Source: Pedobacter sp. BMA
Lineage (GTDB): Bacteria > Bacteroidota > Bacteroidia > Sphingobacteriales > Sphingobacteriaceae
NCBI RefSeq assembly: GCF_001027745.1
Contig: NZ_LECU01000004.1
Location: 124,001 to 188,000 of the forward strand
DNA length: 64,000 bases
Direction: 5' to 3'
The notes beneath the pieces are model-generated. The model was not told the origin of the DNA. It did no database searches and worked only from the letters and a program-made list of their open reading frames with translations. This document shows positions 45,862 through 53,781 of the stretch, piece by piece. The position numbers and the translations under genes were made by a program. The stretch's first letter is position 1. Each line of letters begins with the position of its first letter.

Positions 45862-46614
45862 TCACGTTATATACGGGTATTCAACCTTTACCAGATACAA
45901 ACCGCAGGCGGGTACCGATTGCCCTGCATTGCTGCGGTTTCTGCTTTCGATGATTGTTTTAAAATCTTCCAGCCCGATTTCATGCTTCCCTATCCTAACC
46001 AGCGTTCCCATTATTGCCCTGACCATATTACGTAAAAAACGATCGGCCTGTATGGTAAAAATTAAACTGCCATCCTTTTCTTCGAAAGATGCCTGCATGA
46101 TTTTGCAGTTATTGGTAAAAGTTTGGGTATTGGATTTACTGAAACACGAAAAATCTGTATAATCAAACAATAAGGCTGCTGCCTGGTTCATCAAATCAAC
46201 ATCAAGTCTGTCCTTCACCAACCAGGAACGGTTAAGTTTAAAAGGGTCTTTTTCAAAATGTACATAATATTTATAAGCCCTTGATGTGGCGTCAAAACGT
46301 GCATGTGCATCATCGGCGACAGGAATAATGCTTTTTGCGGCAATCTGATAAGGGAGCATGGCATTGATCCCCGCTACAGCCAAAAGCACTTTCTCTTCCG
46401 GAATGTATACCACATCAAAATGGGCATAAAAATCTGTAGCGTGCACGCCCGTATCGGTTCTGCCGCAGCCCAGTGTTTCTACCGGCTGACGGTAGTAAGT
46501 AGACATGGCTTTATCCAACAGTTCCTGTACCGTAACTGCATTGGGTTGAATTTGCCAGCCATGATATAGGCTGCCGTCGTAAGCGATTTGTATGAAATAC
46601 CTTTTTTTACTCAA
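45862..46614 (-). CDS. truA: tRNA pseudouridine(38-40) synthase
   Basis: A 250-residue tRNA-modifying enzyme. The opening RYFIQIAYDGSLYHGWQ and the catalytic GCGRTDTGVHA with Asp54 are diagnostic; the FLRNMVRAIMG block is near the C-terminus. No ATG is available in frame before the conserved N-terminus, so translation most likely starts at the TTG at 46614. A TATTTTTG promoter-like element ends only about 8 bp before it, which implies a very short or absent leader. Confidence 0.95.
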   Translation of the reverse strand: MSKKRYFIQIAYDGSLYHGWQIQPNAVTVQELLDKAMSTYYRQPVETLGCGRTDTGVHATDFYAHFDVVYIPEEKVLLAVAGINAMLPYQIAAKSIIPVADDAHARFDATSRAYKYYVHFEKDPFKLNRSWLVKDRLDVDLMNQAAALLFDYTDFSCFSKSNTQTFTNNCKIMQASFEEKDGSLIFTIQADRFLRNMVRAIMGTLVRIGKHEIGLEDFKTIIESRNRSNAGQSVPACGLYLVKVEYPYIT

Positions 46615-46621
46615 AGCGATG

Positions 46622-46629
46622 CAAAAATA
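46622..46629 (-). promoter_or_regulatory. Bacteroidota -7 promoter element directly before truA
   Basis: The - strand reads TATTTTTG (TAnnTTTG), 7 bp upstream of the TTG start codon of truA. If used, the transcript would begin at or next to the start codon. Confidence 0.4.
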
Positions 46630-46672
46630 CTTTTTCCTTTTATTAGATAAGACTGAAAAATGGAATTAAATA

Positions 46673-46680
46673 TATATTTG
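46673..46680 (+). promoter_or_regulatory. Bacteroidota -7 promoter element upstream of the DUF4293 gene
   Basis: TATATTTG, exact TAnnTTTG, 19 bp before the ATG at 46700; divergent from the truA element in an 85-bp intergenic region. Confidence 0.5.
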
Positions 46681-46699
46681 TACAATTTATTAAGTTAAC

Positions 46700-47167
46700 A
46701 TGATACAAAGAATACAATCCATCTGGCTTTTTTTAGCAGCAATAGTTTTGATATTAATGCTGTTTTTACCCATCGCAACCAAAGAGGTAGCAGGTACTGA
46801 AACCGGCATATATACATCAGGTTTATATCAAACTGCAGTTGCGAAGGGTGCAGAAAACACTAAAATCGAATCTTTTTTACCCTTACTGATTACCAATTTT
46901 GCAGTAATTATCATCTGTTTTTTCAACATCTTCAACTTCAGAAAAAGAAGCTTTCAGAAACGTATGGCCATTGTATCGATTGTGTTGGTTACAGGCTTTG
47001 CTTTCTGGTGCAGTATTTACGCCAAAAAACTGCCTGAAGGTATTGAGGGTGCAAGTTTTGGTATTGGGGCATATCTTCCGGCGGTGGCAATATTGTTCAT
47101 TGTTCTTGCCATTTTCGGGATCAATAAAGACGAAAGGTTGATTCGTTCTGCAGAAAGATTAAGGTAA
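46700..47167 (+). CDS. DUF4293 family membrane protein
   Basis: A 155-residue protein that opens MIQRIQSIWLF, the typical start of this Bacteroidota-specific family. Four hydrophobic helices are visible (about residues 8-27, 52-72, 84-104 and 116-135), with a short basic tail. No function has been assigned to the family. It is divergent from truA and 140 bp upstream of the DEAD-box helicase gene, which has its own promoter element. Confidence 0.85.
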   Translation: MIQRIQSIWLFLAAIVLILMLFLPIATKEVAGTETGIYTSGLYQTAVAKGAENTKIESFLPLLITNFAVIIICFFNIFNFRKRSFQKRMAIVSIVLVTGFAFWCSIYAKKLPEGIEGASFGIGAYLPAVAILFIVLAIFGINKDERLIRSAERLR

Positions 47168-47272
47168 ATGAGGATCACGCGGTTGGCTCTAAAAGCGAAC
47201 AATGCTTATTGTCAACCAATTAACAGAAAAAACTATTTACTTGATAATCTGTAAAATACCGATTATTAACCT

Positions 47273-47280
47273 TACCTTTG
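47273..47280 (+). promoter_or_regulatory. Bacteroidota -7 promoter element upstream of the DEAD-box helicase gene
   Basis: TACCTTTG, exact TAnnTTTG, 27 bp before the ATG at 47308, preceding an A-rich leader. Confidence 0.6.
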
Positions 47281-47307
47281 CGGCTCAATTAAAAAATAAA
47301 AAGACGA

Positions 47308-49212
47308 ATGACAAACCCATTTCAATTATTGGGGATAAGTGATGACGTCGTTAATGCCGTAAAGGACCTTGGATTCGAAAATCCAACGCCTATTCAGGAG
47401 CAAAGTATTCCTGTACTGTTAGAAGGCACTAATGATTTTGTTGGTTTGGCCCAAACAGGAACAGGAAAAACAGCCGCATTTGGTTTGCCGCTGTTAGAAC
47501 TAATCGATTTTAAAGTAAACAAACCACAGGCATTGATTTTATGCCCTACACGTGAGTTATGCTTGCAGATCGCTAACGACCTTAAAAACTTTTCTAAAAA
47601 CGTTGCTAATGCCCACGTTGTTGCCGTTTATGGTGGCGCGAACATTATGCAACAGCTACGTGAAATACGCCAAGGCGTTCAAATCGTAGTGGCCACGCCC
47701 GGCCGTATGTTAGACATCATTGGCCGTAAAGCTATTGATTTCTCTAATGTCAAATATGTTGTGCTTGATGAAGCTGACGAGATGTTAAACATGGGTTTCC
47801 AGGATGACATCAACGACATTTTATCAACTACACCTGATGACAAAAAAACCTGGTTATTCTCGGCAACCATGCCGGCAGAAGTTCGCCGTATTGCTAAAAA
47901 ATACATGAACGAGCCTGTTGAATTAACCATGGGCACTAAAAACACTGGTAACGTAAACATCGAACACGAATATTATATTGTTCGTGCCCGCGATAAATAT
48001 GCGGCCTTAAAACGTATTGTAGATTTCAACCCTGAAATTTTTGCAGTAGTATTCTGTAAAACCAAACTGGATACACAGGATGTTGCTGAGCACTTAATCA
48101 AAGATGGTTACAATGCTGATGCTTTACACGGCGATTTATCGCAGCAACAACGTGATAAGGTGATGCAACGTTTCCGTGAGCGTAACATGCAGTTATTAAT
48201 TGCTACAGATGTTGCCGCACGTGGTATTGATGTAAACAACGTAACACACGTAGTAAACTATTCTTTACCTGATGAAATTGAAAGTTATACCCACCGTTCT
48301 GGCCGTACCGGCCGTGCTGGTAAAACCGGTATCTCGATCTGTATCATCAACTCTAAAGAATTAGGAAAAATCCGTCAGTTAGAGCGTATCATTGGTAAAC
48401 AATTTACCAAAGCTGAGCTTCCAACAGGATTTGATGTTTGTGAAAAACAATTATTCTCTTTAGTACATAAAGTACATAATGTAGAAGTTAATGTGGAGCA
48501 AATTGATCAGTACATTCCCCGCATCATGGATGAATTTAAAGATTTATCTAAAGAGGATGTAATTAAACGTTTTGCTTCATTAGAGTTTAACCGTTTCCTA
48601 GACTACTATTCTAAAGCACCTGATTTAAATGCAGCTGTTGGCGATGATCGTGGCGAAAGAGGTGAGCGTGGTGAAAGACGCGGACGTGGTAGCGAAGGTT
48701 ACACCCGTTTATTCATCAACTTAGGTTCAGTAGATGAATTTACCCGCGGCGATATGTTATCATTTATCTGTAACAACGGAAAAATTGCTGGCAAAAGCGT
48801 TGGTAAAATCGACTTAAAAGGTGTTTTCTCTTTCTTTGAAGTAGAAGATGATGTTGCTGATAAAGTTTTCGAAGGGTTTAAATCTGTAGAATTCAATGGC
48901 CGTCAGGTTCGTATTGAGAAAAGCGGAGACGGTGGTCGTGGTGAAGGCGCTGGCGAAAGACGCGGTGGCGGAGAAAGACGTAGCGGTGGTTTCGGCGGTG
49001 AACGCAGAAGCGGCGGTGGCGGTGGTTTCCGTGGCGGCGACAGAAGATCATCTGGCGGTAGCGGCAGACGCGAAGGCGGAAGTCGTGAAGGCGGAAGTGC
49101 TGGCGGTGGTTTCAGAGATTTCTCAGGACGTAGCCGTGAGGATAAAGGTGGAAGCGGAAGCCGCAGAGAAGGCGGAAGCCGTGAAGGTGGCGAACGCCGC
49201 AAAAAATGGTAA
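47308..49212 (+). CDS. DEAD-box ATP-dependent RNA helicase with DbpA-type RNA-binding domain and Gly/Arg-rich tail
   Basis: A 634-residue helicase. The Q motif (NPTPIQEQSIP), Walker A AQTGTGKT, PTREL, TPGR, DEAD in DEADEML, SAT, and the HRSGRTGRAG motif VI are intact in the first 375 residues. A DbpA/CsdA-like RNA-binding domain follows at about residues 468-545 (YTRLFINLGSVDEF). The last 90 residues are an RGG-like low-complexity tail of Gly, Arg, Ser and Glu, ending ERRKKW. It probably acts in ribosome assembly, RNA decay or cold adaptation. A terminator lies directly downstream. Confidence 0.95.
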   Translation: MTNPFQLLGISDDVVNAVKDLGFENPTPIQEQSIPVLLEGTNDFVGLAQTGTGKTAAFGLPLLELIDFKVNKPQALILCPTRELCLQIANDLKNFSKNVANAHVVAVYGGANIMQQLREIRQGVQIVVATPGRMLDIIGRKAIDFSNVKYVVLDEADEMLNMGFQDDINDILSTTPDDKKTWLFSATMPAEVRRIAKKYMNEPVELTMGTKNTGNVNIEHEYYIVRARDKYAALKRIVDFNPEIFAVVFCKTKLDTQDVAEHLIKDGYNADALHGDLSQQQRDKVMQRFRERNMQLLIATDVAARGIDVNNVTHVVNYSLPDEIESYTHRSGRTGRAGKTGISICIINSKELGKIRQLERIIGKQFTKAELPTGFDVCEKQLFSLVHKVHNVEVNVEQIDQYIPRIMDEFKDLSKEDVIKRFASLEFNRFLDYYSKAPDLNAAVGDDRGERGERGERRGRGSEGYTRLFINLGSVDEFTRGDMLSFICNNGKIAGKSVGKIDLKGVFSFFEVEDDVADKVFEGFKSVEFNGRQVRIEKSGDGGRGEGAGERRGGGERRSGGFGGERRSGGGGGFRGGDRRSSGGSGRREGGSREGGSAGGGFRDFSGRSREDKGGSGSRREGGSREGGERRKKW

Positions 49213-49235
49213 ATCACTAAACCAAATATTTTTAG

Positions 49236-49270
49236 AAGCCGTTTCTGTTTATTCAGAAGCGGCTTTTTTA
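49236..49270 (+). terminator. Rho-independent terminator after the DEAD-box helicase gene
   Basis: Stem AAGCCGTTTCTG (49236-49247) pairs with 49254-49265, one G-U, with a 6-nt loop and a T-run. It starts 24 bp after the stop codon. Confidence 0.9.
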
Positions 49271-49341
49271 TTTGCATACAATAGTAACTCCGCCAAATTG
49301 CGGGCTACGTTACCGTGAACTTGGCCATAATTTAACCAAAA

Positions 49342-49410
49342 GTTACCCAGTCTTTAATCAATCGACGATTGGGTAACCACTGGGTAAGCACTGGGTAAGC
49401 AGTGGGTATA
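49342..49410. repeat. Tandem 11-bp repeat with an upstream inverted copy, in the 323-bp gap before bshC
   Basis: Units GGGTAACCACT (49371-49381), GGGTAAGCACT (49382-49392) and GGGTAAGCAGT (49393-49403) are followed by a degenerate fourth beginning GGGTA. GTTACCCA at 49342-49349 is a perfect inverted match to 49370-49377 and could form a hairpin with it. Apart from this and the helicase terminator, the gap 49213-49535 shows nothing coding. Confidence 0.75.
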
Positions 49411-49535
49411 GACAGAAGGATACTGCCGATCAGACTAAGCCCCGACCGAATCATAAGACTTCATATTTATTTAACAATTGTAAAATAGTAGGCCGGCTTT
49501 ATTATTATCTGTAAATTGCACTACTTTCGCTAATT

Positions 49536-51122
49536 ATGCAGGCAAAATACATCTCCTATCAGGAAACCGGTTCTTTTTCAAAACTCGTTCTTGATTATAT
49601 TAATAACGAAGAAGCCCTGAAGGCATTTTATAGTTATCGTCCGGATATGGACGGCCTGGCGGAAGCAATTGAAAAAAGAAATTTCTTAGGCGATCGTAAT
49701 ATTCTGGTATCAGTGCTGAGAAATCAATACCAACATCTGCAACCAAATAAATCGGTAACCCGAAATATTGAGCTGCTGCTGGACCATAATACCTTTACCG
49801 TTACAACCGGTCACCAGCTAAATCTTTTTACTGGTCCGTTGTACTTCATTTATAAAATTGTTACGGCGATAAACCTGGCCATTGAGCTGAAAATAGCCCA
49901 CCCTGATAAAAACTTTGTACCGGTTTACTGGATGGCTACTGAGGATCATGATTTTGAAGAAATCAATCACGTTAGCGTAGATGAAAAAAATATCAGCTGG
50001 ATACAAAGCACGAATGGCGCTACCGGAAGGCTAAGCACCAAAACTGTAGCTGCAGCCGTTACCGCTTACAAAGGTTATTTAGGGATTTCGAAGAATGGCA
50101 AGCACATCGCTAAACTTGTAGAAAAAGCTTATCTCGAACACGATAACCTGGCTGATGCCACACGGTACCTGGTTAATAATTTATTCGAAAAATACGGGCT
50201 GGTTATTGTAAATGCCGATGAGCCATCACTTAAAAAGCTTTTTACACCGATTATAGAAGCCGATATTATTGAGCATAACAGCGCAAAAAACATTGAGCAA
50301 AGCTCCGGGGAGCTGGAAAAGCTTGGCTATAAAACACAAGTTAACGGCAGGGATATTAATTTCTTTTATCTGAAGGAGAATTTACGGGAACGTTTAATTT
50401 TTGAAAACGGAAAGTATACGGTAAACCACACTGATATTTCATTCACTGAAACGGAGCTTAAGGCAGAAATTCAGTTACATCCGGAGCGTTTTAGTCCGAA
50501 TGTGGTGATGCGCCCGATGTATGAGGAAGTGATACTACCCAACATTGCCTATATAGGTGGTGGAGCTGAAGTTTCCTACTGGATGCAATTGAAAGCAAAT
50601 TTCGACCATTATCAGGTCGACTTCCCTGTTTTACTGCTTCGGAATTCGGCCTTATTAATCGATAAACGCAGTGCGCAAAACCTCTACAGCCTGGGTTTTT
50701 GTCTGGAAGACATCTTCCTGCCTGTTGAAGAATTGAAAAATCTCTGGATCCGCAAAAATTCTACCGCCCAGCTTCTGCTGGCAGATGAAACCAGGGCAAT
50801 AAACAGCATTTTCGATCAGATTAAACTGAATGCCTATAAGATCGACAAAACACTTTCGGTTTCAACAGATACGGCAAAGCAAAAAACGAATCACCTGCTG
50901 GCCAACCTGGAAAAGAAATTGTTCAGGGCAGAAAAACGCAAGCACGAAACCGCGCTAATACAAATTGAAAACGTTAAAAAGCGCCTTTTCCCTAATGGAA
51001 CCATGCAGGAAAGGACAATGAACATTGCGCCAATGTATGTGAATTATGGCGAGGACTTCCTGTCGACCTGTATTGAAAAGTTTGAACCATTAGGTGGCGA
51101 TTTTACGCTGCTTTTACCTTAA
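49536..51122 (+). CDS. bshC: Bacillithiol biosynthesis cysteine-adding enzyme
   Basis: A 528-residue protein matching BshC over its full length: FTVTTGHQLNLFTGPLYFIYK near the N-terminus, PVYWMATEDHDFEEINH, VVMRPMYEEVILPNIAYIGGGAE and the C-terminal coiled-coil region followed by QERTMNIAPMYVNYG. BshC adds cysteine to glucosaminyl-malate in the last step of bacillithiol synthesis, so the organism probably uses bacillithiol as low-molecular-weight thiol. bshA and bshB are not in this window. It is 21 bp upstream of an Ldh-family gene, probably cotranscribed. Confidence 0.93.
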   Translation: MQAKYISYQETGSFSKLVLDYINNEEALKAFYSYRPDMDGLAEAIEKRNFLGDRNILVSVLRNQYQHLQPNKSVTRNIELLLDHNTFTVTTGHQLNLFTGPLYFIYKIVTAINLAIELKIAHPDKNFVPVYWMATEDHDFEEINHVSVDEKNISWIQSTNGATGRLSTKTVAAAVTAYKGYLGISKNGKHIAKLVEKAYLEHDNLADATRYLVNNLFEKYGLVIVNADEPSLKKLFTPIIEADIIEHNSAKNIEQSSGELEKLGYKTQVNGRDINFFYLKENLRERLIFENGKYTVNHTDISFTETELKAEIQLHPERFSPNVVMRPMYEEVILPNIAYIGGGAEVSYWMQLKANFDHYQVDFPVLLLRNSALLIDKRSAQNLYSLGFCLEDIFLPVEELKNLWIRKNSTAQLLLADETRAINSIFDQIKLNAYKIDKTLSVSTDTAKQKTNHLLANLEKKLFRAEKRKHETALIQIENVKKRLFPNGTMQERTMNIAPMYVNYGEDFLSTCIEKFEPLGGDFTLLLP

Positions 51123-51142
51123 ATAACACGTCATCATATAAA

Positions 51143-52237
51143 ATGAACTTCATCACCTTTACCGAATCCGAACTCAGAGCATTTACCCGTAACGTATTTA
51201 AAAAAATGGGCTGTTCTGATGAGCATGCAGATTTAGCAACCGATGTATTGGTTCGCTCCGATTTGAGGGGTATCGACTCTCATGGAGTGGCCCGTTTAAG
51301 CGGCTATATCCGCTTGTGGGAAAAGCAACGCATCAATGCTACACCAGACATCAGAATTGTTCATGAAACACCAACGACCGCAACAGTTGATGGGGATGCT
51401 GGCTTAGGACTTGTAGTTGCTCCCTTCGCCATGCAGATTGCCATCGAGAAGGCAGAGCAGTACGGTAGCGGATGGGTTTCGGTAAAGAATTCAAACCACT
51501 TTGGCATTGCCGGTTATCATGCTTTAATGGCGGTTGAAAAAGATATGATTGGCATCAGCATGACAAATGCCAGTCCGCTGGTTGCGCCAACCTATGCCAA
51601 TGAAAGACTATTGGGCACTAACCCGATGTGTTATGCTTTCCCTGCCGGAAAGTATCCTCCGGTGATTGTAGATATGGCTACGGCAGCGGCAGCAAACGGA
51701 AAACTTGAAATTGCACAAAGAGCAAACAAAAGTATTCCGGATGGATGGGTACAGGATAAAAACGGAGAAAGTTCAACAGACCCGAATGAATTGAAAAATG
51801 GAGGATCACTGCTTCCTTTGGGCAGCGACAAAGACCATGGAAGCCATAAGGGCTATGGTTTAAGTGCAACAGTCGACATTTTATCGGCAGTACTCTCCGG
51901 CGCAAATTACGGTCCATGGGCACCCCCTTTTGTGGCTTTCCTGGAACCTTCAGCCAATCCGGTAGGTGAAGGTTTAGGGCACTTTTTAGGGGCAATGAGG
52001 GTAGACGGCTTCCGACCGGCACAAGACTTTAAGAATCACCTTGATAATTGGATAGAACGCTTTAAAAGCGCCAAAACTGTAGATGCAGATAAAACTGTTA
52101 TCATCCCAGGAGAACCGGAACATCAGTTTGAGCAGGAAAGAAAAGTGAGCGGCATACCTTTAATCGATGTTGTAGTCAACGATCTGAATGACCTGGCTGC
52201 ACGTTTAGGGATTGATGGCTTACAGGCATCTGCCTGA
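51143..52237 (+). CDS. Ldh family oxidoreductase (malate/L-lactate/ureidoglycolate dehydrogenase type)
   Basis: A 364-residue NAD(P)-dependent dehydrogenase of the non-Rossmann malate/L-sulfolactate family. Landmarks are RSDLRGIDSHGVARL near residue 35-50, NSNHFGIAGYHAL, the GTNPMCYAFPAG segment and GSHKGYGLS. The substrate could be malate, lactate, ureidoglycolate or a keto-gulonate. The downstream neighbour on the opposite strand is a fucosidase of a separate locus. A terminator follows. Confidence 0.9.
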   Translation: MNFITFTESELRAFTRNVFKKMGCSDEHADLATDVLVRSDLRGIDSHGVARLSGYIRLWEKQRINATPDIRIVHETPTTATVDGDAGLGLVVAPFAMQIAIEKAEQYGSGWVSVKNSNHFGIAGYHALMAVEKDMIGISMTNASPLVAPTYANERLLGTNPMCYAFPAGKYPPVIVDMATAAAANGKLEIAQRANKSIPDGWVQDKNGESSTDPNELKNGGSLLPLGSDKDHGSHKGYGLSATVDILSAVLSGANYGPWAPPFVAFLEPSANPVGEGLGHFLGAMRVDGFRPAQDFKNHLDNWIERFKSAKTVDADKTVIIPGEPEHQFEQERKVSGIPLIDVVVNDLNDLAARLGIDGLQASA

Positions 52238-52246
52238 AATATGAAT

Positions 52247-52293
52247 TAACGGATGAATAGCTGCACGCTGCAACGATTCATCCGTTATTTTTT
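52247..52293. terminator. Bidirectional terminator between Ldh-family and fucosidase genes
   Basis: Perfect 12-bp stem TAACGGATGAAT (52247-52258) with 52276-52287, then ATTTTTTAA on the + strand. It lies between convergent genes. Confidence 0.88.
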
Positions 52294-52301
52294 AATCAAT
52301 A

Positions 52302-53726
52302 TTATTTTTTTCCGGCGGCGAAGGAAAATGCCCATGCAACCTGTTCCTCATTGCCTGGTAAATCGATAGTGGTTACATCACCTGTTGTGGTCCACTTCAG
52401 TTTACGCTTACCGTTCAACAGGGTTACTACAGTACCTTTTTTAGGCGCATTTCCTTTCCAGCTGATTTGTTTCGGCTGTTTACTATCGATCAGAAAAATA
52501 CCATAAATGGTATTTCCATCTTTGCTTTGGGTAAACCAGGTATTACCGTCGTGGTAGTTTTTAGTGATGCGGGTATTATAAATGGATTCCCCGTTTACAC
52601 TGGTCCACTTTCCAATTTCATTCAACCGGGCAACAGCACCTTCATCCAGGGTACCGTCGGGTTTCGGCCCAACACCCAGCAGTAAGCTACCGCCTTTGGC
52701 AACCACCTCAACCAATTTATGTACCACTTCTTTGGCAGGTTTATAGGGATCGTTTGGTACCCAGCCCCAGTTTCCGTTTAAGGTGAGGCAGCTTTCCCAT
52801 GGATAGTCTAATTGCTTCTCGGGTATTTTCTGTTCCGGTGTCTGGTAGTTCTCGTACTGACCATGAACGGTTCTGTCGACCATGATTAAACCCGGCTGTG
52901 CCTTCCGGGCCATCTCTGCAATTTTAGGCATATCGATATCCTGGCTCCATTTCGGGATTGGCGCCCCCCATGAAAGTACTTCTTCATTTACAGAGGACAG
53001 CGGACGTACCCAGCCGCCATCGAGCCATAAAATATCAACACTGCCATAGTTGTTCATCAATTCCCCTATCTGGTTGTAGGTATATTTCTTGAACATGTTC
53101 CAGCGCCATTTATACTTGTCAATGTCGTAATTGTTATTTCTGTTGGGTGTAGCATATTTATCCCACCAGTAATATTGCGTATGCCAGTCCGGTTTGGAGA
53201 AATAAGCACCAATCATAAAGTTTTCCTTACGAAAAGCATCAAATACATATTTGGCTACGTCGCGTTTAGGATTACCGGCAAATGGACCTTTGGCTATGCT
53301 GAAATCACTTTCTTTAGTATCGAACATGGCGAAACCATCGTGATGTTTTGTAGTGAAAACCATGTATTTCATACCGGCGGACTTACCTGCTTTGGCCCAT
53401 TGCTCAGGGCTAAACTTTACCGGATTGAATTTTTCACTTAAACCCCAGTACCATTTCTTATAATCATCATATTTAATGGTCGTATCGCGTTCAATCCAGT
53501 CTTCCGAACAGATCGACCAGGATTCGATAATTCCGGGAATGGCATACAGGCCCCAGTGTAAAATCATCCCGAATTTTTTATCCTGCCAGGTGTCCAGCTT
53601 TGCTTTTACCAGCGGATCGGTCGGTGCCTCATACTTTGCGGATTGTTGAATGATATCGTCTCTTTGGGCGAATAGGGTTTGCGAGCAGCTGATAAATAGA
53701 AGTAAGAGTAGAATGCGGACTTTCAT
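52302..53726 (-). CDS. Alpha-L-fucosidase, GH29, secreted
   Basis: A 474-residue glycoside hydrolase with a signal peptide (about residues 1-20, ending LFAQ). GH29 landmarks are the FGMILHWGLYAIPG opening, YMVFTTKHHDGFAMFDTK, GAYFSKPDWH, and the nucleophile strand VDILWLDGGW. A C-terminal beta-sandwich follows (about residues 370-474). It releases terminal alpha-L-fucose from glycans. It is the last gene of the ROK-SusC-SusD-GH29 locus and the only hydrolase in it, so fucosylated glycans are the likely target. A terminator-like hairpin separates it from susD. Confidence 0.93.
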   Translation of the reverse strand: MKVRILLLLLFISCSQTLFAQRDDIIQQSAKYEAPTDPLVKAKLDTWQDKKFGMILHWGLYAIPGIIESWSICSEDWIERDTTIKYDDYKKWYWGLSEKFNPVKFSPEQWAKAGKSAGMKYMVFTTKHHDGFAMFDTKESDFSIAKGPFAGNPKRDVAKYVFDAFRKENFMIGAYFSKPDWHTQYYWWDKYATPNRNNNYDIDKYKWRWNMFKKYTYNQIGELMNNYGSVDILWLDGGWVRPLSSVNEEVLSWGAPIPKWSQDIDMPKIAEMARKAQPGLIMVDRTVHGQYENYQTPEQKIPEKQLDYPWESCLTLNGNWGWVPNDPYKPAKEVVHKLVEVVAKGGSLLLGVGPKPDGTLDEGAVARLNEIGKWTSVNGESIYNTRITKNYHDGNTWFTQSKDGNTIYGIFLIDSKQPKQISWKGNAPKKGTVVTLLNGKRKLKWTTTGDVTTIDLPGNEEQVAWAFSFAAGKK

Positions 53727-53737
53727 GTGCTAATAAT

Positions 53738-53769
53738 AATAAAAATCCCGGGTTTTTAGGCCGGGATTT
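53738..53769 (-). terminator. Terminator-like hairpin between susD and fucosidase gene
   Basis: Stem AAATCCCGG (53743-53751) with 53761-53769; on the - strand it is followed by TTTTTATTATT. It sits inside the SusD-GH29 gap, 12 bp past the susD stop, so it may act as a partial terminator. Confidence 0.7.
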
Positions 53770-53781
53770 AAGTATTGATGC

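Noticed and set aside
48903..49277. Proline/leucine-rich - strand frame of 124 codons
   Set aside because: Antisense shadow of the Gly/Arg tail; low-complexity Pro-rich product with no start context.
48896..49318. Overlapping + frame of 140 codons rich in Ala, Val and Glu
   Set aside because: It is an out-of-frame reading of the Gly/Arg repeat tail of the helicase; composition follows from the repeat and the true frame has clear domains.
49371..49410. CRISPR-like array
   Set aside because: Units are 11 bp and directly adjacent with no spacers, and no cas genes are in the window.
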